In this document: positions 10,142 to 19,313 of the stretch, piece by piece
Layout of the letters: the number at the start of each line of letters is the position of its first letter
Position numbering within the stretch: position 1 is the first letter of the stretch
The notes under the pieces: generated by a model
What the model was told of the DNA's origin: nothing
The model's database searches: none
What the model saw: the letters and a program-made list of their open reading frames with translations, nothing else
DNA from: Spirochaetaceae bacterium
GTDB taxonomy: Bacteria; Spirochaetota; Spirochaetia; Treponematales; Breznakiellaceae
NCBI GenBank assembly: GCA_031279015.1
Contig: JAITJI010000137.1
Location: forward strand, 1-64,000
Length of the DNA stretch: 64,000 bases
Direction: 5' to 3'
Translations under genes and position numbers: made by a program

Positions 10142-12115
10142 ATGCAGCGTAATGCACCTCTGTTGTCCCGTATCAAAACGCCCCGGGATCTGCAAGAACT
10201 GGATTTTGCCGGACTAAACCGTCTGGCGGCGGAAATCCGGGAGCTTATTATCGCCACGGTAAGCCGGAATGGAGGGCATTTGGCCTCCAATTTAGGGGTG
10301 GTGGAACTCACCATAGCCTTGCACCGGGTTTTTGATTCCCCCCGGGATAAGATAGTCTGGGATGTGGGGCACCAGTGTTATACCCATAAGCTCTTAACCG
10401 GCCGCTTTGCCGCGTTTGGCGGACTGCGCCGGACCGGGGGGATTGCGGGGTTTCCTAAATACAGCGAGAGCCCCCACGATGTCTTTAATACGGGGCATGC
10501 CTCCACTGCCGTTTCCGCAGCCCTGGGGCTCCTTGCGGGGGACCGGATTCTGGGGAACCGGAACCGGGTGGTGGCGGTTATCGGCGACGGAGCCCTTACC
10601 GGCGGCCTTGCCTACGAGGCCCTGTCCCATGCGGGGCAGTTGGGCCTTCCTCTGGTGGTGGTCCTCAACGACAACAAGATGTCCATCGGCCCCAACGTGG
10701 GGGGGCTGTCAAAATATCTAAGCCGTCTCAGCATGAAAGCCCGGTATCAGAGTTTCCGGAGGAAATTCGATTCCATGGCAAAACGGATCCCCTATGTGGG
10801 GGATCTCTTTTATGCGGCGGTGGTCCGGTTGAAACGGGCGGTAAAGGCGGTTTTTTATACCGACAATTTCTTTGTGGATCTGGGATTTGAGTATGTGGGT
10901 CCCATTGAAGGACACCATATCCAGCAGTTGGAAGAGGTCTTCCGGGATGTCCGAAAACTGGACCGGCCGGTGGTGATCCACGTGATCACCCGGAAGGGAA
11001 AGGGTTACGGTTTTGCCGAGGATGATCCCGGCAGTTACCATGGGGTGTCCTCCTTTTCGGTTGCCGAAGGACTGTCCGGCAGGCGGGGGGGGATCCTTTT
11101 TACCGAGGTCTTCAGCGCCGCCCTGGTTGACGTTGCCCGGCGGAATCCGCGGGTGGTGGCGATCACCGCCGCTATGGAAAAGGGGACGGGGCTTTCCCCT
11201 TTCAGGAACCGGTTTCCTGATCGTTTTTTTGATGTGGGCATTGCCGAAGAACATGGGGTTACCTTTGCGTCGGGGCTTGCCGTCCGGGGATTCCTGCCGG
11301 TAGTGGCCATCTATTCAACCTTTATCCAACGGGCGGTGGACCAGGTTATCCACGATACAAGCCTCCAGCGGCTGCCGGTACTCTTTGTTTTGGACCGGGC
11401 CGGCTTTGTCAGTGATGACGGGGAAACCCATCAGGGTCTCTTTGACATCAGCCTCTTCCGTGCCGTACCGGGCATGACCATTCTGGCGCCCGCTGGAGCG
11501 GAGGAACTTACGGCAATGCTGAACTGGGCCCTGGCCGGTCCGGATTTCGGCAGGGTCTCCGGACCGGTGATGATCCGGTACCCGAAAGCCCTCTGTCCCC
11601 CTGAGGATCCCGCCTTTTCCCTCCCCCTGGAATGGGGACGGGGGGTGTTTATCCGGAAGACCGGGGCCCCCATCTGTATCGCCTTTACGGGGAGTCTCTA
11701 CTCCCAGGTCCTCGAAGCGGCGGAGTTGCTTGTAACCGGCGACGCCGGGGTAGCAGCGGATCTCTACAACCTCCGCTTCCTCAAACCGGTGGATGAGGAT
11801 CACCTGGGGGATATCCTGAGCCGGTATAAACTGGTGGTTATTGCGGAGGAGGGGGCCCGGCATAGTGGTTTTGGGGAATACGTGACGGAACTTGCCATGC
11901 GGCGGCGCTGTTCCGCCCAGATTCTGGTTCTGGGAGTTCCCGATACTTTTGAAGCCCTGGGCAGACGGGAAGAACTGCTCCGCAGCAACGGTCTTGATGC
12001 CCGGGGAATCGCCGATTCGGTTATCCGGATTCTCCGGGGAAAGACGGAATTTCGTCGTCCCGGCGCTGTCGTCCGGTACCGCCAGGGCCAAACTGCGGGT
12101 CCTTCCATCCTGTAG
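10142..12115 (+). CDS. dxs: 1-deoxy-D-xylulose-5-phosphate synthase
   Basis: GDGALTGGLAYEALSHAG and full-length DXS homology; start uncertain (10127 GTG or 10142 ATG). Confidence 0.95.
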   Translation: MQRNAPLLSRIKTPRDLQELDFAGLNRLAAEIRELIIATVSRNGGHLASNLGVVELTIALHRVFDSPRDKIVWDVGHQCYTHKLLTGRFAAFGGLRRTGGIAGFPKYSESPHDVFNTGHASTAVSAALGLLAGDRILGNRNRVVAVIGDGALTGGLAYEALSHAGQLGLPLVVVLNDNKMSIGPNVGGLSKYLSRLSMKARYQSFRRKFDSMAKRIPYVGDLFYAAVVRLKRAVKAVFYTDNFFVDLGFEYVGPIEGHHIQQLEEVFRDVRKLDRPVVIHVITRKGKGYGFAEDDPGSYHGVSSFSVAEGLSGRRGGILFTEVFSAALVDVARRNPRVVAITAAMEKGTGLSPFRNRFPDRFFDVGIAEEHGVTFASGLAVRGFLPVVAIYSTFIQRAVDQVIHDTSLQRLPVLFVLDRAGFVSDDGETHQGLFDISLFRAVPGMTILAPAGAEELTAMLNWALAGPDFGRVSGPVMIRYPKALCPPEDPAFSLPLEWGRGVFIRKTGAPICIAFTGSLYSQVLEAAELLVTGDAGVAADLYNLRFLKPVDEDHLGDILSRYKLVVIAEEGARHSGFGEYVTELAMRRRCSAQILVLGVPDTFEALGRREELLRSNGLDARGIADSVIRILRGKTEFRRPGAVVRYRQGQTAGPSIL

Positions 12116-12168
12116 TTTCCGTTTCCCTTCATCTTGCAGAAAAGCCCGCTCCGGTTTATTCTAAGGGA

Positions 12169-13047
12169 GTGGAATGGTTCCAACGGCTTCAGACAGCCTA
12201 TAACCTGATTCGTCCGGTACTCGATGTGGCAATCCTGGCCTTTCTGCTCTACAAGGCCTACGAGTTACTGGTAAAAACCCAAGCGGTTCAGCTCGTCAAG
12301 GGGGCGGGCTTTGTGGCCCTGGTGTACGCAGTGGCCTACCTGTTCAAGTTAACCACCCTCCAGTGGCTTCTCACCATCCTGACCCCGGGATTCTTCATCG
12401 CCATTGCTATTGTGTTTCAGCCTGAACTGCGGAAGATCATCATCCATCTTGGGCAGGGGACCTTCTTCCAGCCGGACAGCAAACCCCGGATAGGCCAACT
12501 TGAAGCGGTGATCACCGCGGCGGAGATCCTCTCCCGGCAACGCCGGGGGGCTCTGGTGGTTTTTCCCCGGCGGGTGAATATCAAAAACATCATCGATACG
12601 GGAACCCGGATCAACGGGGAGATCTCTTCCAGTCTTATTATCGCCATATTTGAATTTGACGGTCCCCTCCACGATGGGGCCATGATCATCCAGAACGGCC
12701 GGATCGTTGCGGCGGGTTGTTTTCTGCCCCTGTCGGAACAGCAGGATATCCGTAAGAGCTTTGGTACCCGGCACCGGGCCTCCCTGGGCATGTCGGAGCA
12801 GAGCGATGCGGTGATCCTTGTAGTATCCGAAGAAACCGGGGCTATTTCCCTGGCCTACGATGCCAAACTGTACTACGATCTTTCCCCCATCGAGGTTACC
12901 CGCAAACTCAAGGATCTCCTTGACCGGGGAGTCCGGGGAAGGCGGCTCGACTCCTCCGGTGACGGGACTGCGTTCCCGGGCGCGGCTATACCCCCAGCCC
13001 TCGATGCACAATCCCTCTCCGATGAAAAGGAAGGGTACGGTGAATAG
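12169..13047 (+). CDS. cdaA: Diadenylate cyclase CdaA (DisA_N/DAC domain)
   Basis: N-terminal TM helices; DGAMIIQNGRIVAAGCFLPLS and GTRHRASLGMSEQSDA DAC motifs. Confidence 0.95.
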   Translation: MEWFQRLQTAYNLIRPVLDVAILAFLLYKAYELLVKTQAVQLVKGAGFVALVYAVAYLFKLTTLQWLLTILTPGFFIAIAIVFQPELRKIIIHLGQGTFFQPDSKPRIGQLEAVITAAEILSRQRRGALVVFPRRVNIKNIIDTGTRINGEISSSLIIAIFEFDGPLHDGAMIIQNGRIVAAGCFLPLSEQQDIRKSFGTRHRASLGMSEQSDAVILVVSEETGAISLAYDAKLYYDLSPIEVTRKLKDLLDRGVRGRRLDSSGDGTAFPGAAIPPALDAQSLSDEKEGYGE

Positions 13048-14017
13048 CAAAAAACTGCTTGCCAGGGCGGTGGAAAACTGGCCCGCCAAGGTGCTCTCCG
13101 TAGCTTTGGCCATGGTACTGTTTGTATTCCACCGGATGAGCAACCTGGAGGAACGTTTCTTTTCTGCCCCCCTGCAGATCGCCCTCCAGGAGGATATGGT
13201 TCCCGCAAGTTTTTACCCCCGGATGATCCGGGTAAGCCTCCGGGGAGAGGCAAACAGCATCTATCCCATTCTGGAGGATGACATTGAAGTCTTTCTGGAT
13301 TTGACCAAGCACACCGAACCAGGAGCCTACCGGGCGCCGGTACAGATCCGCAAAATGGGAACCGCCCTGGGGGTGGAGCCCCTGGAGGTCACCGTAGATC
13401 CGGCGGAGGTTTCCGTTGAACTGGACAAGAAGATCAGCAAATATGTCTCCCTGGTTCCCAGTTTCCAGGGTTATCCTGCGGAAGGTTATGAACTGGCCTC
13501 CTATGCCTTGTCGCCGAATCAGGTTGTGGTTGACGGTCCTCTGCGGATCATGGAGGATCTTTCCGAACTGAGTACCGATATTGTAGATCTGGGGGGCAGG
13601 AATGAGGACTTTTCCCTGCCGGTCAAGATCATGAACCGGGATTCCCTGCTGGTCATCCGGGGAGACGGCATCACCGAATTCCGGGGTGTCGTCACCAGGC
13701 TTGTCAGTGTCAGGAGTATTGATAATCTGCCGGTACGGATTTCCGGTTTACCGGAGCAGTTTATCGCCGAACCTGCCGTCAGTTCCGGTAGTGTCCGTCT
13801 TGAGTTTGAGGAAAGCAAGGCGGATTTGGGAAGCGACCTGTCTCAGAATCTTTTCCTCAGCCTGAATTGTGGGGATATCGACGCTCCGGGGGTATACGAT
13901 ATTCCGGTACAGGTGGAGGTTCCGGCGCCCTTTACCCTGATTCGGAGCGAACCTGCCACGATCATGGTGGAGGTTAACGAACGGGAAACAGAGACCCCGG
14001 AAGATACGGACGGCTGA
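13040..14017 (+). CDS. cdaR: CdaR family protein (YbbR-like repeats)
   Basis: NWPAKVLSVALAMVLFVFHR membrane anchor and YbbR-like repeats; GTG 13040 overlaps the cdaA stop (track start 12860 unlikely). Confidence 0.85.
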   Translation: MNSKKLLARAVENWPAKVLSVALAMVLFVFHRMSNLEERFFSAPLQIALQEDMVPASFYPRMIRVSLRGEANSIYPILEDDIEVFLDLTKHTEPGAYRAPVQIRKMGTALGVEPLEVTVDPAEVSVELDKKISKYVSLVPSFQGYPAEGYELASYALSPNQVVVDGPLRIMEDLSELSTDIVDLGGRNEDFSLPVKIMNRDSLLVIRGDGITEFRGVVTRLVSVRSIDNLPVRISGLPEQFIAEPAVSSGSVRLEFEESKADLGSDLSQNLFLSLNCGDIDAPGVYDIPVQVEVPAPFTLIRSEPATIMVEVNERETETPEDTDG

Positions 14018-14019
14018 GT

Positions 14020-14391
14020 ATGATTGTGGGTATTGGCGCAGATCTGGTACAAATTGATCGTTTTGAACGGTGGCAAGCCGTTTCCGGTCTGCCGGAACGG
14101 TACTTCGATCTCCGGGAACTTGCCGATGCCCGCTCCGGGGGACACGCTGTTTCTTCCCTGGCCGCCCGGTTTGCCGCCAAGGAAGCCTTTGGTAAGGCAT
14201 TGGGTGCCGGACTGCGGGGAATCGTCCTTAAGGACATCATGGTGGTAACCCGGGAGAAGGGCCGGCCGGAACTGGTGGTTTCAGGAACCGCCCTGGCGGC
14301 TCTGCAAAAAAGCGGCGCCAGCCGGGTCCTGGTTTCCCTTTCCCATGAACGGGATATGGCCCTGGCTATGGTGGTCCTTGAAGCGCTTTGA
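14020..14391 (+). CDS. acpS: Holo-[acyl-carrier-protein] synthase
   Basis: MIVGIGADLVQIDRFE, RFAAKEAFGKALG motifs. Confidence 0.95.
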   Translation: MIVGIGADLVQIDRFERWQAVSGLPERYFDLRELADARSGGHAVSSLAARFAAKEAFGKALGAGLRGIVLKDIMVVTREKGRPELVVSGTALAALQKSGASRVLVSLSHERDMALAMVVLEAL

Positions 14392-14402
14392 GAGGTTTGC
14401 CG

Positions 14403-15257
14403 ATGAGTGCCGAAGATCGAAAGATATCGTTTCAATCAAAAGAGGAGTTTGTCTGTCCCGCCTGTGGTATCACCTTTCACCGGGAAGAATTGCTCTCAGG
14501 GAGCGGCCGCCTTATAGCCGGCGCGATCACCGATGAACTCCACCGTCTCTACGAACCTTCCGTCAAATTCGGGGAGATTTATCCCCTGACCTATCAGGCC
14601 ACGGTGTGTCCCGAATGCTGGTTTGCGGCCATGGACAAGGATTTTCTCAGTCTGCCCTACGACATGAAGGCCCGGGTGCAGAAGGACCGGGCAAACCGTT
14701 TTGCCATGGTGAGGAAGATCCTTCCCTCGGTGAATTTTCATGAGCCCCGGGATCTGATCAACGGGATCGCTTCTCTGTACCTTGCCCTTTGCTGTTACGA
14801 TTATTTTCCCAAAGAATTTTCCCCCACTATTAAACAGGCTATTGCATCCCTGCGGACGGCGTGGCTCCTGGAGCATCTCCATGAGAAATATCCCGGCCAG
14901 CATTTTGACTGGCTTGCGGTGTTATTCAAAAAGAAGGCCCGTTTTTTTTATGCCGAAGCAATTTTACGGGAGCAGTCCGGCAAGGAGCCCCTTTCGGGGA
15001 TCAAGAATTTTGGTCCCGATACGGATAAAAATTATTCCTATGAGGGGGCTCTCTACCTTTCAGGTCTCCTGCAGCTTAAATACGGTCCCCGGGAAGATCC
15101 GGAACACCGGCGGGAATCCCTGGATGAGGTCAAGCGGACCATAGCGAAGATCTTTGGGTTGGGAAAATCCTCCAAAAGCAAACCCGGCCCCCTTCTGGAA
15201 AACGCCCGGAATCTCTATGATAGTATCAATCTTGAACTGAATGAGACCGATGAATGA
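14403..15257 (+). CDS. DUF2225 domain-containing protein
   Basis: CPACGITF…CPECWFAAMDKDF pattern; family-level recognition. Confidence 0.7.
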   Translation: MSAEDRKISFQSKEEFVCPACGITFHREELLSGSGRLIAGAITDELHRLYEPSVKFGEIYPLTYQATVCPECWFAAMDKDFLSLPYDMKARVQKDRANRFAMVRKILPSVNFHEPRDLINGIASLYLALCCYDYFPKEFSPTIKQAIASLRTAWLLEHLHEKYPGQHFDWLAVLFKKKARFFYAEAILREQSGKEPLSGIKNFGPDTDKNYSYEGALYLSGLLQLKYGPREDPEHRRESLDEVKRTIAKIFGLGKSSKSKPGPLLENARNLYDSINLELNETDE

Positions 15258-16042
15258 GCCGGAACATCAGGCTCCTTATCGCCTACGACGGTACCGGTTT
15301 TTCAGGCTGGCAGCGTCAGGACAAGAGGATGCCGGTCTCCGGTTCTGCCCGCCCGCCGGTAACCCGGACCGTCCAGGGGACTTTGGAAGAAGCCCTGGCG
15401 AAGATCCACAAGCATCCGGTAAATCTTACCGGTGCGGGAAGAACCGACGCGGGGGTCCATGCGTCGGGGCAGGTGGCTAACTTCTATACCGATATTGCCG
15501 GCATGGGGGCGGAACGGTTTGTCCCCGCCCTTAACTGCCTCCTGCCCCCGGATCTGCGGATCCTGGATGCCCGGGAAATTATAGCGGATTTTCATGCCCG
15601 GTTTGATGCCAAGGCCAGAACCTACCGCTATAATTTTATCTGCGGACGGCCTGGCCTTCCCCATGAACTGCGCTACGGTCTCCAGCTTTGGCGCCGGCCC
15701 CGGATCGCCCTGCTCAACACCTACGCCCGTTTGCTTCTGGGGGAACGGGATTGTTCGGTTTTCGCTTCCCCCGGCGATCCCTCCGTGTCCCGGAGCCGGA
15801 ACATCAGCGGGGCCTGTTTTTTTATTCAGGGGGATACCCTGGTATTTGAGATCCGGGCCAATGCGTTTCTGTGGAAGATGGTCCGATCCATTGCAGGGAG
15901 TCTGCTTCGCTATGAGGAACAGGGTATCAGCGCCGGGGCATTTCAGGATATCCTGGAGTCGGGGGACAGAAATCTTGCGGGGCCAACCCTGCCGTCCCGG
16001 GGTCTTTTTCTCTGGAAGGTTGATTATTATCGCGGCTTGTAA
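15254..16042 (+). CDS. truA: tRNA pseudouridine(38-40) synthase
   Basis: AYDGTGFSGWQRQ, GAGRTDAGVHASGQVANF motifs. Confidence 0.95.
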   Translation: MSRNIRLLIAYDGTGFSGWQRQDKRMPVSGSARPPVTRTVQGTLEEALAKIHKHPVNLTGAGRTDAGVHASGQVANFYTDIAGMGAERFVPALNCLLPPDLRILDAREIIADFHARFDAKARTYRYNFICGRPGLPHELRYGLQLWRRPRIALLNTYARLLLGERDCSVFASPGDPSVSRSRNISGACFFIQGDTLVFEIRANAFLWKMVRSIAGSLLRYEEQGISAGAFQDILESGDRNLAGPTLPSRGLFLWKVDYYRGL

Positions 16043-16079
16043 AGCAGAAAGGTTGTAAAAGCAATGTAAAGAGGATTAT

Positions 16080-16607
16080 ATGAAGGAACTGGTTGAGAAG
16101 GTCCTGCAGGGCAGGGCCCATGAATGGTCGGTTGTCCCTACGCAAGAGATAAGTTTTTCTCCGGAACTGCGCAAGGCCTGTGAGGTAAACACCTGCGGTA
16201 ACTACAATAAATCCTGGTCCTGTCCGCCGGCCGTCGGTACTGTGGAGGAACAGCGGGAAAAAATACTGGTCTTTGAGAAGGCCTTTGTTTTTACCACCAA
16301 GTTTGACCTGGAAGATTCCTTTGATTATGAGGGGATGATAAAGGCAAAGGATATCCACAACGAACTCACCATGGAAATCCACAGACAATTCGGGAAGACC
16401 AACCCGGTTTATGGCGCCGGAGGTTGTGTGGTCTGTGAAAAATGCGCCTTTCCGGAACCGTGCAGGTTTCCGGACAGGATGATCTCCTCCGTTGAGGCTG
16501 CGGGGATCAATGTGGCGAAGTTAAGTCAGAAAGCAAATATCAAATACCATAACGGTCCCAATACGGTTACTTATTTTTCCATGATCCTCTTCAATGAGCA
16601 GCCTTAA
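16080..16607 (+). CDS. DUF2284-type predicted metal-binding protein
   Basis: Cys-rich CEVNTCGNYNKSWSCPPAVG and CVVCEKCAFPEPCRFP motifs. Confidence 0.75.
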   Translation: MKELVEKVLQGRAHEWSVVPTQEISFSPELRKACEVNTCGNYNKSWSCPPAVGTVEEQREKILVFEKAFVFTTKFDLEDSFDYEGMIKAKDIHNELTMEIHRQFGKTNPVYGAGGCVVCEKCAFPEPCRFPDRMISSVEAAGINVAKLSQKANIKYHNGPNTVTYFSMILFNEQP

Positions 16608-16710
16608 GCCCGGCAGCGGACAGATGCCATGTTTTGTATTTGGCCGGATTATTTCGTGGCAAAATTTTCCTTCTTTATAGCAATATAGAAGCTGTTTTTT
16701 TTACAATACA

Positions 16711-16719
16711 TGGTATAAT
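16711..16719 (+). promoter_or_regulatory. Extended -10 promoter element upstream of the corrinoid-protein leader
   Basis: TGGTATAAT; no strong -35 at 17 bp. Confidence 0.55.
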
Positions 16720-16729
16720 CTATTTAATG

Positions 16730-16790
16730 ATGGAGCCGGTTTCAGAGCCCGGTTAAGGCGGGAATTCTGTTTCCGATGAAACCGGTATCT
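16730..16790 (+). promoter_or_regulatory. Structured 5' leader, riboswitch-like, class unassigned
   Basis: Perfect CCGGTTTC (16736-16743)/GAAACCGG (16778-16785) closing stem enclosing CAGAgCCCG…CGGGaaTTCTG. Confidence 0.5.
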
Positions 16791-16818
16791 AAAAAAGCGG
16801 TCTAAAGTCTGCTTTTTC
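16791..16818 (+). terminator. Terminator-like hairpin inside the corrinoid-gene leader
   Basis: AAAAAAGCGG-tctaaagt-CTGCTTTTTC: GC stem core flanked by A-run and U-run, about 70 nt before the start codon. Confidence 0.5.
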
Positions 16819-16888
16819 TCTTAAATCCAAGGGCGCTGCTTCAAAACCTTAAGTATTGAGGCAGCTTCAATTATTTGAGGAGTGTCTT

Positions 16889-17533
16889 ATGGCTGATTTT
16901 ACGGAGAATTTCAATGAGATTTCTGAACTGTTACAGAAAGGAAAGGCAAAGGACATCGTTGTTGCCGTTCAAAAAGCCCTTGACGCGGGAGCTCCTGCTC
17001 AGGACATTCTGGAGAAAGGTCTCATTGCCGGGATGAACATTATTGGTGGAAAGTTCAAACGGGGCGAAGTTTTTGTTCCGGAGGTGCTTATCGCTGCCCG
17101 GGCGATGAACAATGCCTCCGTTACCCTTAAACCCGCGTTGATACAGGCGGGGGTGCAGCCTGTCGGCAAAGCCATCATCTGTACGGTCAAAGGGGACCTC
17201 CATGATATCGGCAAGAATCTGGTCAAGATGATGATCGAAGGCAAGGGTATAGAGGTGCTCGATCTGGGGGTTGATTGCGGCGATGAAAAGATCATAAACG
17301 TGGTTCGGGATTCCGATGCCAAGGTACTCTGTCTGTCCGCCCTGTTAACCACCACCATGATGGCCTTGAAGGATACCATTGATGCCCTTAAATCTGCGGG
17401 ACTGCGGGACAAGATCAAGGTGATGGTGGGCGGCGCCCCGGTAACCCAGAGTTTTGCCGATGAAATCGGCGCCGACGCCTATACTCCCGACGCCGCCGGT
17501 GCAGCGGAAGTGTGCAGAGCTTTCTACAATTAA
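16889..17533 (+). CDS. Corrinoid (B12-binding) protein of a methyltransferase system (MtbC/MttC-like)
   Basis: GDLHDIGKNLVKMMIEGKGIEVLDLGVD (DxHxxG B12 motif); start at ATG 16889 with GAGGAG RBS. Confidence 0.92.
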   Translation: MADFTENFNEISELLQKGKAKDIVVAVQKALDAGAPAQDILEKGLIAGMNIIGGKFKRGEVFVPEVLIAARAMNNASVTLKPALIQAGVQPVGKAIICTVKGDLHDIGKNLVKMMIEGKGIEVLDLGVDCGDEKIINVVRDSDAKVLCLSALLTTTMMALKDTIDALKSAGLRDKIKVMVGGAPVTQSFADEIGADAYTPDAAGAAEVCRAFYN

Positions 17534-17661
17534 CATATATGCAAGGGGCCCGGGACCGGTGATGCAAGGCACTGGGGGTCCCGGTTCCCTTGGTCAGCGC
17601 CGTACCGTTCCGGAGGCAGATGGCTGGAGTGGGTTCTCTGGTCCCCTCTTTGCAGGGCCCG

Positions 17662-19140
17662 TCAAAAAAGCATGTTCCCGGCGAATTCATCCATAAAGGC
17701 GGGGTCTGCCGCAAGTTCAATGACGGTGCTCATTTCCGTAATTTTTTTACAATCCGCTAGAAATTCCGGCTTCGTAAGACCGTGTACCGCCCCTTTCAAG
17801 CTCAGATTCCCGCAGGAATCGATCCGGTCAAGGAAGGATGGCGGTAAGAGACCTGCGGTAACGGCGTTTTGTTTGTCGATAAAAAAGCCCAGTCCGCCGG
17901 CAATAAAAACCCTGTGAACTTCCACTGCATCGATTCCCGCGTTCTTGCAGAGGATCCTGATCCCCGACATGATGGCGCTTTTTGCCAATTGATACTGCCG
18001 GATATCCCTGTTGACAATAGATATTCCTTCGGTGATGGTATACCCTTCCGGATAGTCATCGGACAGAGCGCCGGTTTCATCGATGACACCGGCGCTGCGC
18101 ATCAGGGCAATTGCATCAACAAGACCGCAGCCGCAGATGCCCAGGGGAGGGACATTCCCAATAGTGGTAAAGGATACCTTGCCTTCAGAAAGTTCAATCT
18201 TATTGATGGCCCCCGGAACGCTGCCGGTTCCGCAGGATATTTCTGCGCCTTCAAAGGCGGGACCGGCCGCGGTAGAACAGCAGTATATCCTTCCGTCGTG
18301 GAACAATGCCATTTCTCCGTTGGTGCCTATGTCGATCATAAGGGAGTTGTTATTAGCCCGGAGAATATCAATGGCCGCAAGGCCGGCCACAATATCACTT
18401 CCTATAAAAGCGGAAATTGACGGAAGCAGGGTAACCCTTTCCACGGAAAGGGAGAGTTCGTCCCCCGGTATTTCTTTTTTATCAATAAATACCGGGGTAA
18501 AGGGGACTTCCCCCATTCCCGAAGGATCCGTATTGGTAAAAAGGTGGAGCATGGTGGTGTTTCCGCTGACCGACAGGGATTCAATCTTCGGCAGGCCCCA
18601 TTTGCCGATGAAGTACCGCAGGATCCCTTCTGTTTGCCGGTTGACAAGGTTAAACAGTTCCGTTGTTTTTCCGTTTTTTGCGGCGCCGATGCGGTTCATC
18701 ACATCGGCGCCGAAGATCCGTTGATCGTTTAAGATCGAATAGGTCTCCAGAAACCGGGCGGTATCCAGATCGACCAGGGCCGCCGAAAGGGTAGTGGTAC
18801 CTATATCCAGGGCAAGTCCTGCATGGCTGGGGATCTGCTCCGGGATAAAGCCGGGGACATTCAGGGCGCTGACTTCGTTTATCACGGGACCTTCCCCGGA
18901 TAACAGCTCAATGTGTATATCGCCGGCCGGAATTCCCTGACAGGCTAAAAAGATTCCCGAACTGTCCGGCGCAACCTTCCGTACCGTACCTTCCAGGAGA
19001 CGGACCCTGCACTTCCCGCAGATTCCCCGTCCTCCGCAGGGGGCGGAGATGGCTATTCCCGCCCCTGCAAGGGCCTCTAACAGGGATTCTTCCGCCCTGG
19101 CCTCACAGACAGTTTCCCGGCCGGCTATATGTATCTTCAT
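17662..19140 (-). CDS. ASKHA/DUF4445 protein with N-terminal [2Fe-2S] ferredoxin domain; RACo-like reductive activator of corrinoid proteins
   Basis: APCGGRGICGKCRVRLLEG ferredoxin motif; GLALDIGTTTLSAALVDL ASKHA motif. Confidence 0.88.
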   Translation of the reverse strand: MKIHIAGRETVCEARAEESLLEALAGAGIAISAPCGGRGICGKCRVRLLEGTVRKVAPDSSGIFLACQGIPAGDIHIELLSGEGPVINEVSALNVPGFIPEQIPSHAGLALDIGTTTLSAALVDLDTARFLETYSILNDQRIFGADVMNRIGAAKNGKTTELFNLVNRQTEGILRYFIGKWGLPKIESLSVSGNTTMLHLFTNTDPSGMGEVPFTPVFIDKKEIPGDELSLSVERVTLLPSISAFIGSDIVAGLAAIDILRANNNSLMIDIGTNGEMALFHDGRIYCCSTAAGPAFEGAEISCGTGSVPGAINKIELSEGKVSFTTIGNVPPLGICGCGLVDAIALMRSAGVIDETGALSDDYPEGYTITEGISIVNRDIRQYQLAKSAIMSGIRILCKNAGIDAVEVHRVFIAGGLGFFIDKQNAVTAGLLPPSFLDRIDSCGNLSLKGAVHGLTKPEFLADCKKITEMSTVIELAADPAFMDEFAGNMLF

Positions 19141-19247
19141 GGTAACAGGGTATCACAGCTTACCGGGGTGAACAAGACAGGATGGTGTTTTTTGATCCCT
19201 TACAGATCTTCTATAATAAACGGAAACAGGCGACATTTCATTGGTCG

Positions 19248-19276
19248 TTGACATTTGTCCCCCTGTTGTTGATAAT
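19248..19276 (+). promoter_or_regulatory. Sigma-70-type promoter for the PocR/AraC regulator
   Basis: TTGACA - 17 bp - GATAAT. Confidence 0.7.
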
Positions 19277-19313
19277 GATAAAAAAGAGCAAGAATAGTAC
19301 GGATAAAGAGTGT

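Noticed and set aside
16730-16890. Cobalamin riboswitch assignment for the corrinoid leader
   Set aside because: Although GGGAA and GATGAAA fragments look reminiscent, the conserved cobalamin core and B12 box (AGYCMGGAGACCUGCC) are not present; kept only as an unassigned structured leader.
19182-19313. Extended N-terminus of the PocR/AraC regulator given by the ORF track
   Set aside because: A near-consensus promoter (19248-19276) lies within it; ATG 19314 with an AAAGAG RBS fits better.
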